Shown here in pieces: positions 38,429-47,171 of a stretch of 64,000 bases of DNA. The notes beneath the pieces are model-generated. The model ran no database searches, had not been told where the DNA came from, and saw only the letters and a program-made list of their open reading frames with translations. This DNA comes from Hyalangium gracile (GTDB taxonomy: Bacteria; Myxococcota; Myxococcia; Myxococcales; Myxococcaceae), in contig NZ_JAHXBG010000013.1 of assembly GCF_020103725.1 (NCBI RefSeq), positions 186,001 through 250,000 of the forward strand, in the 5' to 3' direction. Position 1 is the first letter of the stretch; each line of letters begins with the position of its first letter. A program made the translations under genes and the position numbers.

Positions 38429-38458
38429 AACCTAGCCCAGGCCCCGCTTGGATGTCCA
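38429..38458 (-). promoter_or_regulatory. Candidate promoter of the heptose operon
   Basis: On the minus strand TGGACA (38458-38453) matches the -35 consensus at 5 of 6 positions. An 18-bp spacer leads to TAGGTT (38434-38429), a -10 of the kind often seen in myxobacterial genes. It lies 25 bp upstream of the gmhA GTG, so the leader would be about 18 nt. Confidence 0.45.
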
Positions 38459-38573
38459 GACACAGACCCTTACCGGACCTGATCGATCATCTCCAGAGGC
38501 AGAGGGTGACGCTCACCTGGATGCCTGTCCCCCGACAGCAGGTGTAAACGTACATATAAGGAGGCGGGGCGGC

Positions 38574-39032
38574 CTACTTGCGACGGGGTGTCCGGGGGCG
38601 AGACGCCTCGAGTCGCGCCAGTCGCTCGGTGACTTCCCTGCGCCAGGCGGCCTGGGTGCGCGCGCTCTCCCGCTGCTGCTCGTAGATGAGCGCCAGCGAG
38701 TCCAGGATGGCCTCGTTGAACTCCACCTGCTTGCGCAGCACCTCGTTGATGAACGGCTGGAAGGCCAGCCGGAAGGCGCGCTTGGCCAGCACCAGGGCCG
38801 GGCCCACCACGGGGCGGTGGGACGTTGCCGGCTCCGCGTAGCGCGAGTCCTTCTTCTGGCGCGGAGTCTCCAGCAGCGGCGGCCACTGCGCCTCGGTGGG
38901 CGCGCGCTCGGTCCGATCCAGCGTGGCCCGCAGGGACTCGCGTGCCTCGGGGGTGGGGGAGGGGAGCCGCTCCGTCGCGGCCGCCACCGTCGCGGCGAGC
39001 GCCGGGTCCGTGAAGAGTTCGTCAGCGCGCAT
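38574..39032 (-). CDS. Small helical protein with a module shared with the O-antigen glycosyltransferase
   Basis: A 152-residue cytoplasmic protein without a recognised domain. Residues 71-116 (SHR...K...P...E..LRKQ..FN) match, without gaps, the helical module found three times in the large glycosyltransferase at 21009. The C-terminal tail (QQRESARTQAAWRREVTERLARLEA) is a probable coiled coil. It may be an adaptor or scaffold for glycosyltransferases. The ATG at 39032 overlaps the end of the upstream GT4 gene by 11 bp, so the two are co-translated. Confidence 0.72.
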   Translation of the reverse strand: MRADELFTDPALAATVAAATERLPSPTPEARESLRATLDRTERAPTEAQWPPLLETPRQKKDSRYAEPATSHRPVVGPALVLAKRAFRLAFQPFINEVLRKQVEFNEAILDSLALIYEQQRESARTQAAWRREVTERLARLEASRPRTPRRK

Positions 39033-40653
39033 GGGTGACTCCTGGGCGGCGCAGGGGCTCCACCAGCCGGCGGACGGCCGCTTCCACCTCGCCGGCATCG
39101 TAAGGGATGAGCCGCTCGCCCAGGGACCGGGCCTCGGCTGGCACGGACGCCGTGGCCTCGTGCACCGCCCACGCGCGTGCCTGCACGTGGGGCAGCACGC
39201 TTCGCGCCACGCCTGTCCCCACATCGAGGAACACCGCGCTCGCGCTCGAGGTCCGCACGGCCAGCTCCAGCGACGCGGAGCCCGGCAGCGGCGTGCCCGC
39301 GCTTGGCGCTCCAGACAGCGGCTGATCCGGGCTGAAGTGCCAGACGGCGGTGCCGCCCTCCTGCTCCACGCGAGGGCTGACGGAGCGCAGGGGAGTGGCA
39401 CTCAGCGTGAGCACGCGAGCCTCGGGAAGCTGCTCCGCCAGCCTTCGCGCCAGCAGGGACGCGGGAGCCCGTGGGTGGCTGGCATAGCCCGGGCACACGA
39501 GCTCGACTCGCGCGGAGGAGGGAGGCTTCGCCGGCGGAGCCAGCGTGCCTTCGAGCAGGGGACGCAAGCCCTCCCGGAGCTGCTCGGCCACGGCTTGCTG
39601 CCCGAGCGAGGCGAGCCGCTCCCGCTGCCCTTCGATGACCTTCTGTCGCAGCTTCGGCTCCCGCTCCAGCACCGCGAGCAGCTGCGCCACCTCCATCGGC
39701 TCCCTCGTCCGCGTGGCCAGCCCGGCTCCGCCCATCGTCTCGGGCACCGCCGCCGCGCCATACGCCACCACTGGCACTCCGCGCTCCATGGCCTCCAGCA
39801 GCGGCACGCCGAAGCCCTCGTGTCGGCTCATCGAGAGGTACGCCGTGGCCACCGCGTAGCAGGCCGAGAGCTGCGCGGCGCTCACCCGGCCCAGCAGGTG
39901 GACACGCTCCGCTCCCAGCAGCTCCTTCACCCCGTGCAGGTACGTCCCGTAGGGCGTCTCCCGGTTGAGGTAGCCCGCGATCAGCAGCCGGCTGCGCGGC
40001 TGGTAGAGCCGCTGGTACGCCGCGAAGACGCGCATCACGTCGTCGATGCGCTTGCTCGGCACGGCCCGCCCCACGAAGAGGATGTTCGCGCAGCCGTCGT
40101 CGAACTCCGCCTGGAACGTCGGATCCGGCGGCGCGTGGAAGGCGTTCCAGTCCAGCGCGAAGGGCAGCACCGACACGTGCTCGAAGCCCCCCGCCGTCAG
40201 CTCCTCGGCGCTGAAGCGCGAGTAGGCGTACGCCGCCTCCACGTGGGGCCGCAGCGCCAGCAGCTCCTCCCGGGCCGCCTCGCACGCCGCCGCCACCTTC
40301 CGGTCGAAGCCCTCGAAGAGCGAGGCCGGCGTCACGTTGTGGTACACGAGCGCCTTGCGCCCGGGCCCCCGCGCAATGAGCGGCACCTGCCGCGACTCGA
40401 AGCTGTGGTGGATGAGCAGCACCGAGTCCTCGTCCGCCTCTCGCGGCCACGTCTCGGCCGGCCGGACCTGCTCGCTGCACTCGGCGTCCCACTGATCCGC
40501 GTAGATCTCCGAGGCGTAGCCCCAGCTCCGCAGGAGCGCCTGGAGGTAGCGCACCTGATTGCCCACCGCGTCACCCCAGGCGAGCCTGGGCAACAGCTGG
40601 TGGACGGCCCGGGCGGCCGATGGTCCGCTGGCACGCCTGCTTTTCCGACGCAT
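39022..40653 (-). CDS. GT4 family glycosyltransferase
   Basis: A 543-residue GT-B enzyme. The N-terminal domain begins VHQLLPRLAWGDAVGNQVRYLQALLRSWGY, a common GT4 opening. The C-terminal nucleotide-sugar domain shows ILFVGRAVPSKRIDDVMRVFAAY, VHLLGRVSAAQLSACYAVATAYLSMSRHEGFGVPLLEAME (E-x7-E pattern) and GVPVVAYGAAAVPET. About 170 additional residues at the C-terminus are variable. I start it at ATG 40653; the frame stays open to 41181, but that part lies antisense to rfbB. Probably mannosyl- or rhamnosyl-transfer to the surface glycan. Confidence 0.85.
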   Translation of the reverse strand: MRRKSRRASGPSAARAVHQLLPRLAWGDAVGNQVRYLQALLRSWGYASEIYADQWDAECSEQVRPAETWPREADEDSVLLIHHSFESRQVPLIARGPGRKALVYHNVTPASLFEGFDRKVAAACEAAREELLALRPHVEAAYAYSRFSAEELTAGGFEHVSVLPFALDWNAFHAPPDPTFQAEFDDGCANILFVGRAVPSKRIDDVMRVFAAYQRLYQPRSRLLIAGYLNRETPYGTYLHGVKELLGAERVHLLGRVSAAQLSACYAVATAYLSMSRHEGFGVPLLEAMERGVPVVAYGAAAVPETMGGAGLATRTREPMEVAQLLAVLEREPKLRQKVIEGQRERLASLGQQAVAEQLREGLRPLLEGTLAPPAKPPSSARVELVCPGYASHPRAPASLLARRLAEQLPEARVLTLSATPLRSVSPRVEQEGGTAVWHFSPDQPLSGAPSAGTPLPGSASLELAVRTSSASAVFLDVGTGVARSVLPHVQARAWAVHEATASVPAEARSLGERLIPYDAGEVEAAVRRLVEPLRRPGVTHAR

Positions 40654-40692
40654 CACGATGGGTGCGCCTCTACCCTCGGAGCGCCGCTCGCA

Positions 40693-40705
40693 CAAGGTAA
40701 CCTTG
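40693..40705. promoter_or_regulatory. Palindrome in the divergent GT4/rfbB promoter region
   Basis: CAAGGT-A-ACCTTG is a perfect 13-bp palindrome. It overlaps a -35-like TTGACG (40703-40708) pointing towards rfbB; no good -10 follows at 17 bp. It may be an operator controlling rhamnose synthesis and the divergent glycosyltransferase, but no adjacent regulator gene exists. Confidence 0.35.
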
Positions 40706-40765
40706 ACGTGACGGAGCCGATCCGATACCCAGGCCAAATCCCTTGATTTCTCAGAGTAAGTCGAA

Positions 40766-41785
40766 ATGAACGTCCTGATTACGGGGGGTTGCGGGTTCAT
40801 CGGCTCCAACCTCGTGAAGTACATCCGCAAGCACCGCCCGGAGTGGAAGGTCGTCAACCTCGACAAGCTCACGTACGCGGGCAACCTCGAGAACCTCTCG
40901 GAGCTGGAGGGCGACCCCAAGCACGTCTTCGTGCGCGGCGACATCGGCAACCCGGAGCTCGTCGAGCACCTGATGGCGCAGCACTCCATCGACGCCATCA
41001 TGCACCTGGCCGCCGAGAGCCACGTGGATCGCTCCATCCTCGGCCCCGAGGTCTTCGTCGCCACCAACGTGCTGGGCACCCAGCGGCTGCTCGAGGCGGC
41101 TCGCTCGCGCGGCCTCAAGCGCTTCCTCATGGTGTCCACCGACGAGGTGTACGGCTCGCTCGGGCCCACCGGCCTGTTCACCGAGAAGTCTCCGCTCCAG
41201 CCGTCCAGCCCCTACTCGGCGTCGAAGACGAGCTCGGATCTCATCGCGCTCGCCTACCACCACACCTTCGGGATGGACGTCGTCGTCACCCGCTGCTCGA
41301 ACAACTACGGGCGCTACCAGTTCCCCGAGAAGCTGATTCCCCTCATGGTCGTCAATGCGCTGCACGACAAGCCGCTGCCCGTCTACGGCGACGGCGGCAA
41401 CGTGCGCGACTGGCTCCACGTGGATGACCACTGCTCCGCGCTCGTCACCGCGCTGGAGAAGGGCAAGGCCGGCGAGGTCTACAACATCGGCGGCAACTCG
41501 GAGCGCAAGAACATCGACATCGTCAAGGCCATCCTCGGCCTGGTCGGCAAGCCCGAGTCCCTCATCAAGTTCGTCAAGGACCGGCCCGGCCACGATCGCC
41601 GCTACGCCATCGATCCTTCGAAGATCCGGGCGGAGCTGGGCTGGGCGCCCTCGCAGACCTTCGAGCAGGGCCTGGCCGAGACGGTGAAGTGGTACGTGGA
41701 CAACTCCTCCTGGTGGGAGCGCGTCACGAGCGGCGCCTACCGTCAGTACTTCGAGACCCAGTACCGCGCCCGCCTCAAGGGCTAG
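40766..41785 (+). CDS. rfbB: dTDP-glucose 4,6-dehydratase
   Basis: A 339-residue extended SDR enzyme converting dTDP-glucose to dTDP-4-keto-6-deoxyglucose. NAD-binding ITGGCGFIGSNLVKYI is at residues 4-19, LAAESHVDRSI follows, the catalytic segment is STDEVYGSLG, and YSASKTSSDL holds the Tyr-x3-Lys. VTRCSNNYGRYQFPEKLIP and VYGDGGNVRDWLHVDDHC complete the family pattern. It is first in the rfbBDAC cluster that makes dTDP-L-rhamnose for the surface glycan. The ATG has only a weak ribosome binding site. Confidence 0.96.
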   Translation: MNVLITGGCGFIGSNLVKYIRKHRPEWKVVNLDKLTYAGNLENLSELEGDPKHVFVRGDIGNPELVEHLMAQHSIDAIMHLAAESHVDRSILGPEVFVATNVLGTQRLLEAARSRGLKRFLMVSTDEVYGSLGPTGLFTEKSPLQPSSPYSASKTSSDLIALAYHHTFGMDVVVTRCSNNYGRYQFPEKLIPLMVVNALHDKPLPVYGDGGNVRDWLHVDDHCSALVTALEKGKAGEVYNIGGNSERKNIDIVKAILGLVGKPESLIKFVKDRPGHDRRYAIDPSKIRAELGWAPSQTFEQGLAETVKWYVDNSSWWERVTSGAYRQYFETQYRARLKG

Positions 41786-41804
41786 CACCGGCCGGAGCAC
41801 GCAC

Positions 41805-42716
41805 ATGCGCTTCCTCGTCACGGGTTCCAACGGGCTGGTCGGCAGCCGCGTCTGCGAGCAGCTGGTGCAGGCCGGACATGAGGTGGTGGGGCTCGGCAGG
41901 GGAGGCAAGCGCACTGGCGGCGCGTACCGCTACGTGCCCGTCGAGCTCACGCTCGAGGCGGATGTGCTCACCGCCATCGAGGCCGCCTCGCCCGAGGTGA
42001 TCATCCACCCCGCCTCCATGACGGAGGTGGATGCCTGCGAGAAGAACCCGGAGCAGGCCTACGCCGCCAACGTCACCGCCGTGGCCGCCGTGGCCAAGGG
42101 CGCGCGCCGCGTGGGGGCGCACCTGGTCCACGTCTCCACGGACTACGTCTTCGACGGCGACCACGGCCCCTACGACGAGGAGGCCCTGCCCAACCCGCGC
42201 GGCGTCTACGCCATCACCAAGCACATGGGCGAGCAGGCCGCGCGCGTCTTCGCTCCCGGCTGCGCGATTGCCCGCACGGCGGTGGTGTATGGCTGGCCCG
42301 CCGCGGGCCGCCCCAACTTCGGCGCGTGGCTGGTGGGCGCGCTCGAGAAGAAGCAGCCCATCAAGCTCTTCGAGGATCAGTTCGTCTCGCCCAGCTTCGC
42401 CGACAGCGTCGCGGCGATGCTGGTGGAGCTGGGCGCTCGCAAGCTGGGCGGCATCTGGAACACCTGCGGCGGAGAGGTGGTCGATCGCGTCACCTTCGGC
42501 CGCGCGCTGTGCGAGGTGTTCGGCTTCGATGCGAGCGCCATCACGCCCTCGAAGCTGGCGGACCTCAAGCTGCCCAGCCCCCGGCCGCTGCGCAGCGGGC
42601 TGAAGGTGGACAAGGTCCAGTCCCAGCTCGCGGCCAAGCCCCTGTCCCTGTCCGAGTCGCTCGCTCGGTTCCATGCGGCGTGGAAGGCTGGAACCACGCC
42701 CCCTCGAGGTGGATGA
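41805..42716 (+). CDS. rfbD: dTDP-4-dehydrorhamnose reductase family protein
   Basis: A 303-residue SDR enzyme that performs the final NAD(P)H-dependent reduction to dTDP-L-rhamnose. Family features: [60 protein letters not shown] and [13 protein letters not shown] with the Tyr-x3-Lys pair. It lies 19 bp after rfbB, with GGAG seven bases before the ATG. The stop overlaps the start of rfbA. Some RmlD-like proteins act on other keto sugars, but the complete rfb set supports the rhamnose role. Confidence 0.9.
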   Translation: MRFLVTGSNGLVGSRVCEQLVQAGHEVVGLGRGGKRTGGAYRYVPVELTLEADVLTAIEAASPEVIIHPASMTEVDACEKNPEQAYAANVTAVAAVAKGARRVGAHLVHVSTDYVFDGDHGPYDEEALPNPRGVYAITKHMGEQAARVFAPGCAIARTAVVYGWPAAGRPNFGAWLVGALEKKQPIKLFEDQFVSPSFADSVAAMLVELGARKLGGIWNTCGGEVVDRVTFGRALCEVFGFDASAITPSKLADLKLPSPRPLRSGLKVDKVQSQLAAKPLSLSESLARFHAAWKAGTTPPRGG

Positions 42717-43597
42717 TGAAAGGCATTGTTCTCGCCGGCGGTTCCGGCACGCGCCTGTACCCGCTGACTCGCGTCGTCAGCAAGCAGCTGCTGCCCATCT
42801 ACGACAAGCCGATGATCTACTACCCGGTCACCACGCTGATGCTGGCGGGTATCCGGGAGATCCTCATCATCTCCACGCCCACGGACCTGCCGCGCTTCCG
42901 GGAGCTGCTCGGCAGTGGCGAGCAGTGGGGCGTCCGCTTCGAGTACGCCGAGCAGCCGCGCCCCGAGGGCCTGGCGCAGGCGTTCATCATCGGCAAGCCG
43001 TTCGTGGGCCAGGACAACTCCTGCCTCATCCTGGGCGACAACATCTTCTACGGCCACGGCCTGAGCGACATGGTGCAGCGCGCGGCGAAGCAGCCGAACG
43101 GCGCCACCGTGTTCGGCTACTACGTGAAGGATCCCGAGCGCTACGGCGTGGTGGAGATGGACGCCAACAACCGCGCGCTGAGCATCGAGGAGAAGCCGGC
43201 GCAGCCCAAGTCCAACTACGCCGTCACCGGGCTGTACTTCTACGACAACCAGGTGCTCGACATCGCCGCCAACCTCAAGCCGTCCAAGCGCGGCGAGCTC
43301 GAGATCACCGACGTGAATGCCGAGTACCTGCGGCGCGGCCAGCTCCAGGTGGAGGTGATGGGCCGCGGCTACGCGTGGCTGGACACCGGCACCCACGAGT
43401 CGCTCATGCAGGCCTCCAACTTCATCCAGATCATCGAGCAGCGGCAGGGCCTCAAGGTGGCCTGCCCCGAGGAGATCGCCTACCGCATGGGCTACATCAA
43501 CCCGGCCCAATTGGCGGCGCTCGCCGAGCCGATGAAGAAGAACGAGTACGGCCAGTACCTGCTGGCGCTGCTCGGGCCCAAGGGGGCGGTGTCGTGA
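42716..43597 (+). CDS. rfbA: Glucose-1-phosphate thymidylyltransferase
   Basis: A 293-residue enzyme that makes dTDP-glucose from glucose 1-phosphate and dTTP. The nucleotide-binding [16 protein letters not shown], then [73 protein letters not shown] and [16 protein letters not shown] are diagnostic. The length equals that of enterobacterial RmlA. There are two consecutive ATGs (42713, 42716); the second gives the usual MKGIVLAGG start and better spacing to GAGG. The stop overlaps rfbC (GTGA). Confidence 0.96.
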   Translation: MKGIVLAGGSGTRLYPLTRVVSKQLLPIYDKPMIYYPVTTLMLAGIREILIISTPTDLPRFRELLGSGEQWGVRFEYAEQPRPEGLAQAFIIGKPFVGQDNSCLILGDNIFYGHGLSDMVQRAAKQPNGATVFGYYVKDPERYGVVEMDANNRALSIEEKPAQPKSNYAVTGLYFYDNQVLDIAANLKPSKRGELEITDVNAEYLRRGQLQVEVMGRGYAWLDTGTHESLMQASNFIQIIEQRQGLKVACPEEIAYRMGYINPAQLAALAEPMKKNEYGQYLLALLGPKGAVS

Positions 43598-44148
43598 AGG
43601 TCATCCCCACCGAGATTCCCGGCGTCCTCATCCTCGAGCCCAAGGTCTTCGGTGACGAGCGCGGCTTCTTCCTGGAGACGTTCCACGCGAAGCGCTACGC
43701 GGACGCCGGCATCCCCGGGCCCTTCGTGCAGGACAACTACTCGCGCTCCGTGAAGGGCACCCTGCGCGGGCTCCACTTCCAGGAGCCCCAGCCCCAGGGC
43801 AAGCTCGTCCAGGTGGTGGCCGGCGCCGTCTACGACGTGGCGGTGGACATCCGGAAGGGCTCGCCCACGTTCGGCAAGTGGGTCGGCGTGGAGCTGTCCT
43901 CGGAGAACAAGCGCCAGTTCTGGGTGCCGCCGGGCTTCGCCCACGGCTTCTGCGTCCTCTCCGAGTCCGCTGACTTCCAGTACAAGTGCACCGCGCTCTA
44001 CGCCCCCGAGCATGAGCGCGCCATCATCTGGAATGATCCGGACCTGGCCATCCCGTGGCCCATCTCCGGCGCGCCCAAGCTGTCCGCCAAGGACGCCGCC
44101 GCTCCGCGCCTGAAGGATGCTCCCGTCCTCCCTGTGTACGCGGGGTGA
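43594..44148 (+). CDS. rfbC: dTDP-4-dehydrorhamnose 3,5-epimerase
   Basis: A 184-residue cupin epimerase. Catalytic blocks are [42 protein letters not shown] with the active-site His, [26 protein letters not shown] and [24 protein letters not shown]. The GTG at 43594 overlaps the rfbA stop by 4 bp. A 6-bp GC hairpin 53 bp downstream probably ends the cluster. Confidence 0.95.
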   Translation: MKVIPTEIPGVLILEPKVFGDERGFFLETFHAKRYADAGIPGPFVQDNYSRSVKGTLRGLHFQEPQPQGKLVQVVAGAVYDVAVDIRKGSPTFGKWVGVELSSENKRQFWVPPGFAHGFCVLSESADFQYKCTALYAPEHERAIIWNDPDLAIPWPISGAPKLSAKDAAAPRLKDAPVLPVYAG

Positions 44149-44201
44149 GGCGGTGTAGGAGGAGGTATTTCTCCTGCTTCCAGAGGTGAATGGACAGGAG
44201 G

Positions 44202-44219
44202 CCCGGAAGCAACTCCGGG
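44202..44219 (+). terminator. Hairpin downstream of rfbC
   Basis: CCCGGA (44202-44207) and TCCGGG (44214-44219) form a perfect 6-bp stem with a 6-nt loop, followed by G and TATTT. It lies between the rfb cluster and the next promoter and probably terminates or weakens readthrough. Confidence 0.4.
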
Positions 44220-44231
44220 GGGGTATTTCGC

Positions 44232-44237
44232 TATAAT
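44232..44237 (+). promoter_or_regulatory. Consensus -10 box for the Ala-rich protein gene
   Basis: TATAAT is a perfect sigma-70 -10 sequence, rare in such GC-rich DNA. No good -35 lies at 17 bp. The transcript would start near 44244 and include AGGAG before the ATG at 44273, a leader of about 29 nt. Confidence 0.55.
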
Positions 44238-44272
44238 CCTGGGCAAGGAATTCACTCGTACAGGAGTTTTAC

Positions 44273-45310
44273 ATGTCTCGTGTTGGAGACGCCTCGACTC
44301 GCCCCGCCCCGCAGCCCACGCCGACGACCCGTCCCACTCCGACGGCTCGCCCCGCGCCGACGCCGCAGCCCACCCCGACCGCGCGTCCCACGCCTCCGGC
44401 TCCCCAGCAGACGGGTCACAGCTCCGCGTCGGAGTTCCTCCAGTCGGCGTTCACCGTGGCCAACAACGTGGCCAACGGCATCCAGGTGCCCTCCGGCCTC
44501 GCGGGCCTCAATCCGACCACGGCTCCGGGCCTGTCGCTGGGGCTCAACCGGCTCAATGGCGTGGGCTCGCTCGCCGCCATTCCGCTCTCCGGCATCACCG
44601 CGGCCCAGCACATCAGCGCCGCCGTCGCCAACCCCAACCAGAGCACCATCGCCCAGGCGACGGGCTCGACGATCAACGTTCCGCGCAACATCGCCGCGGG
44701 CGCGGGCGCGCTGTTCGGCGCCGCCAATGCGCGCACCTACCGCGATGCCTTCCGCGCCGCCGAGGGCGCCTTCCGCACCGCGGCTCCCGCCGCCTCCCAG
44801 CGCGCGCTGAGCGCCGCCTCGCACGCCGCCGCCCGCTCCTCGCTGGATGCCGTCACCTCGGGCATCCGCTCCGGCGCCACCCAGCTCGTCAACAGCAACG
44901 GCGTTCGCGCCGCCGAGAGCGCCATCTCCTCCGCCGTGAGGAGCAGCTCGGATGATGCGATCCGGACCATCATGGGCACCGGCACCCGCGCCGCCGCCCG
45001 TGCCGAGCTTCGGACCGCGGCTGCTGGCGCGGCCCGTGCGGCCACCAGCGCCGCGGCCCACTCCGGCGCCAGCGCCCTGGGCCGTGCGGCCGCCCGCTTC
45101 GCCCCCGGCGTCAACGTGGCCGTCGCCGCGATGGACGTGGGCATCTTCGCCGCCACCATGGCCAACCCCGAGTCCTCCACGACGGCCCGGGTGACCAGCG
45201 GCATCACCGCGCTGGGCTCCATCGCCGCGGCCACCAACATCCCCGTGCTCAGCCAGGCGGGCGCCGCCGTCTCCGTGGTCTCCAGCTTCGTGGGCGGCCT
45301 GTTCGGCTGA
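44273..45310 (+). CDS. Pro/Thr-rich N-terminus, Ala-rich hydrophobic protein of unknown function
   Basis: A 345-residue protein with no recognised family. Residues 10-45 are a low-complexity string of PTP/RPT/QPT units. The rest is rich in Ala, Ser and Thr with helical hydrophobic stretches (AAQHISAAVANP, VNVAVAAMDVGIFAATMANPE, SIAAATNIPVLSQAGAAVSVVSSFVGGLFG at the C-terminus). There is no N-terminal signal peptide. The hydrophobic, glycine-ended tail suggests membrane insertion or delivery as a secreted effector/toxin partner, but I see no catalytic motif. It has its own promoter, a clear AGGAG site and a strong terminator, so it is a single-gene transcription unit. Confidence 0.65.
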   Translation: MSRVGDASTRPAPQPTPTTRPTPTARPAPTPQPTPTARPTPPAPQQTGHSSASEFLQSAFTVANNVANGIQVPSGLAGLNPTTAPGLSLGLNRLNGVGSLAAIPLSGITAAQHISAAVANPNQSTIAQATGSTINVPRNIAAGAGALFGAANARTYRDAFRAAEGAFRTAAPAASQRALSAASHAAARSSLDAVTSGIRSGATQLVNSNGVRAAESAISSAVRSSSDDAIRTIMGTGTRAAARAELRTAAAGAARAATSAAAHSGASALGRAAARFAPGVNVAVAAMDVGIFAATMANPESSTTARVTSGITALGSIAAATNIPVLSQAGAAVSVVSSFVGGLFG

Positions 45311-45343
45311 GCCCCTGACAGTCACCTCTGAAGGGGTCCTCGA

Positions 45344-45376
45344 GGCCCGTGGCACTGCCACGGGCCTTTTGCTTTG
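45344..45376 (+). terminator. Rho-independent terminator
   Basis: GGCCCGTGGC (45344-45353) and GCCACGGGCC (45357-45366) form a perfect 10-bp stem with a 3-nt loop (ACT), followed by TTTTGCTTTG. This is the clearest intrinsic terminator in the window and ends the upstream Ala-rich protein gene. A weak promoter for the next gene (CTGCCA, 17 bp, TAGGGC at 45378) overlaps it. Confidence 0.85.
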
Positions 45377-45412
45377 CTAGGGCTCGCTCACTGCAGCGGA
45401 GATGCCTCCCTC

Positions 45413-46528
45413 ATGCCCAAGAAGCCGGATTCGCGCCCCGCCACCTCGCTGGCGGAGGCCAACATGCGAAGGAAGGTGGAGCAGAGCACCCTGGTCCGCG
45501 CGCTCTCCTCCGAGAGTGTGGAGCTGCCCAAGGTGAAGCCGCCCTCGCTGGAGGGGCTCGAGGTGACGGTGCCGCGCGCGCCGGACATCACCGAGCAGGC
45601 GCTGCTGGAGCGCTTCCATGAGCTGCGCCGCGAGCACGCCACGCGCCGTCAGCGCGCGGTGGGCGAGCCGGTGGCCGAGGGGGATCTGGTGGTGGTGGAC
45701 GTGCTCGCCTTCGCCTTCGGCAAGCTCATTCCCTTCAGCATCCGCAGTGACTTCCGCACCGAGCTGGCGCCGATCCCCGCGCTGCCCGGCTTCCTCGAGG
45801 GGCTGGTGGGGCACAAGGTCGGCGAGCAGGTGCGGGTGCCGGTGAAGCTCCCGGCGAGCTACCCCGCCGAGTGGCTGCGCGGCGTGGAGGCGCAGTTCGT
45901 GGTGGACCTCAAGCAGGCCTGGCAGTTGACGCTGCCGGAGGAGGAGAGCCCCGAGTTCCTCGCCCGCCTGGGCCGAGGCAAGACGCTGGAGGAGGTGATG
46001 GGCTCCATCGCCTCGGAGCTGGAGGAGGAGCTCATCGACTCGCTGTGGATCGAAGCCGAGCAGCGGGTGCTGGATGAGGTGGCCGAGCGCACCCAGGTGG
46101 AGCTGCCCGCCTCGCTCATCGATGAGGAGATCCGCAGGCTGTGGGGCAGGACCGAGGGCCGCATCCTCGCGCTCAGGGGCCTGCCAACGGCCGATCAGGA
46201 GGCGCTGCTCCAGAGCTGGCTCTCGGACCCGGGCCAGCGCCTGGAGGCCGAGCGGCGGCTGCGCGTCTCGTTGGGGCTCGGCGCCCTCATCGAGAGCCAG
46301 GGGCTGAAGCTGGAGGAGGCGCAGATCCACGGGCTGCTGGAGCGCGTGGCGCCGCAGCTGGGGATGAAGCGGGAAGAGGTGCTGCAGGCGCTGAAGACGG
46401 ACCGCGCCGTGGCCCGGACGGTGGCGGAGACGGCCCTGCACCTGCACGCGGTGGAGTACGTGATGGAGCGTGCCCGTATCCATTTCGAGGGGGCCGAGGA
46501 GGGCCGGGCCCAGCTCGGCAAGCGCTGA
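45413..46528 (+). CDS. Trigger-factor-like peptidyl-prolyl isomerase/chaperone
   Basis: A 371-residue protein resembling trigger factor without a proper ribosome-binding head. An FKBP-like region is visible at ~70-165 (AVGEPVAEGDLVVVDVLAFAFG, LPGFLEGLVGHKVGEQVRVPVKLPASYP). A trigger-factor C-terminal arm follows (ELEEELIDSLWIEAEQRVLDEVAERTQVELPASLIDEEIRRLW, where the usual family pattern is V-x2-LP-x2-L-x3-E). The N-terminal ~55 residues lack the ribosome-docking GFRxGKxP loop. It probably acts as a free chaperone or isomerase, distinct from a housekeeping Tig elsewhere. Overlaps the next start by 1 bp (TGATG). Confidence 0.75.
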   Translation: MPKKPDSRPATSLAEANMRRKVEQSTLVRALSSESVELPKVKPPSLEGLEVTVPRAPDITEQALLERFHELRREHATRRQRAVGEPVAEGDLVVVDVLAFAFGKLIPFSIRSDFRTELAPIPALPGFLEGLVGHKVGEQVRVPVKLPASYPAEWLRGVEAQFVVDLKQAWQLTLPEEESPEFLARLGRGKTLEEVMGSIASELEEELIDSLWIEAEQRVLDEVAERTQVELPASLIDEEIRRLWGRTEGRILALRGLPTADQEALLQSWLSDPGQRLEAERRLRVSLGLGALIESQGLKLEEAQIHGLLERVAPQLGMKREEVLQALKTDRAVARTVAETALHLHAVEYVMERARIHFEGAEEGRAQLGKR

Positions 46529-47037
46529 TGGGGCTGGCCGAGGCCCTCATCTTCCGGGGCTGGCCGAGGCCCGAGCGCCCCGAGCGGCTGGTGCTGGACC
46601 TGACCCGGCCGAGCCTCTGTGGCATCCAGCTCGGCGCTCCCGCCCACCGCGTGCGGGAGCTGCTGGGGGCGCCTGCCTCGTGGCGGGAGAAGCGCCGGGG
46701 GTGTTGGGCCTATCCCCGCTGGGGCCTGCGCCTGGATGTGCCGGCGGACCGGGAGGTGTCCTCCTTCTGCATCGCGCTGGGACAGCCCGAGCGGGGGCTC
46801 ACGGCCTCTCGGCTGCCCTGGCAGTCCTTCGCCGGGCAGCTCGTCCTGCCGGGGCAGAATGTGTCTTCCTCGGGGGTGACGCGCGCGGACTTCGAGCGGG
46901 CCTTCTCGAAGCCGGACGAGACCGAGGAGCTGCTGGGCGACACTCTGCTCACCTGGAGGCGGCAGGGGTGGCTGCTGGAGGTCGCCTTCCACCCGGAAGC
47001 CGGGCCGCTGTACGTGGACGTCGAGCAGGGGGAGTGA
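46528..47037 (+). CDS. Hypothetical protein coupled to the trigger-factor-like gene
   Basis: A 169-residue protein with no family I recognise. It contains a beta-rich pattern (GIQLGAPAHRVRELLGAPASWREKRRGCWAYPRWGLRLDV, SSFCIALGQPE, LLTWRRQGWLLEVAFHPEAGPLYVDVE) in which GIQLGxPAxxVRxLLGxP resembles the short motif of small lipoprotein/OmpA-associated folds that sense partner binding. No signal peptide or membrane segment. The ATG overlaps the preceding stop, so co-translation with the chaperone is likely. Confidence 0.6.
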   Translation: MGLAEALIFRGWPRPERPERLVLDLTRPSLCGIQLGAPAHRVRELLGAPASWREKRRGCWAYPRWGLRLDVPADREVSSFCIALGQPERGLTASRLPWQSFAGQLVLPGQNVSSSGVTRADFERAFSKPDETEELLGDTLLTWRRQGWLLEVAFHPEAGPLYVDVEQGE

Positions 47038-47171
47038 CGGTTGAAGGGCCGAGCCAGTCGCTCCTCTGCTCGCCTGCTCAGGTAGCGCCCCATCGAGCGC
47101 CACCCTCCCAAGCGCCGCCAGCCCGGGAGTAAGTGCGCATCCTCCCTCCGGGACACTGTCGAGGAGGCGGA

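Noticed and set aside
40654-41181. N-terminal extension of the GT4 glycosyltransferase
   Set aside because: It lies antisense to the conserved rfbB gene and has no glycosyltransferase similarity.
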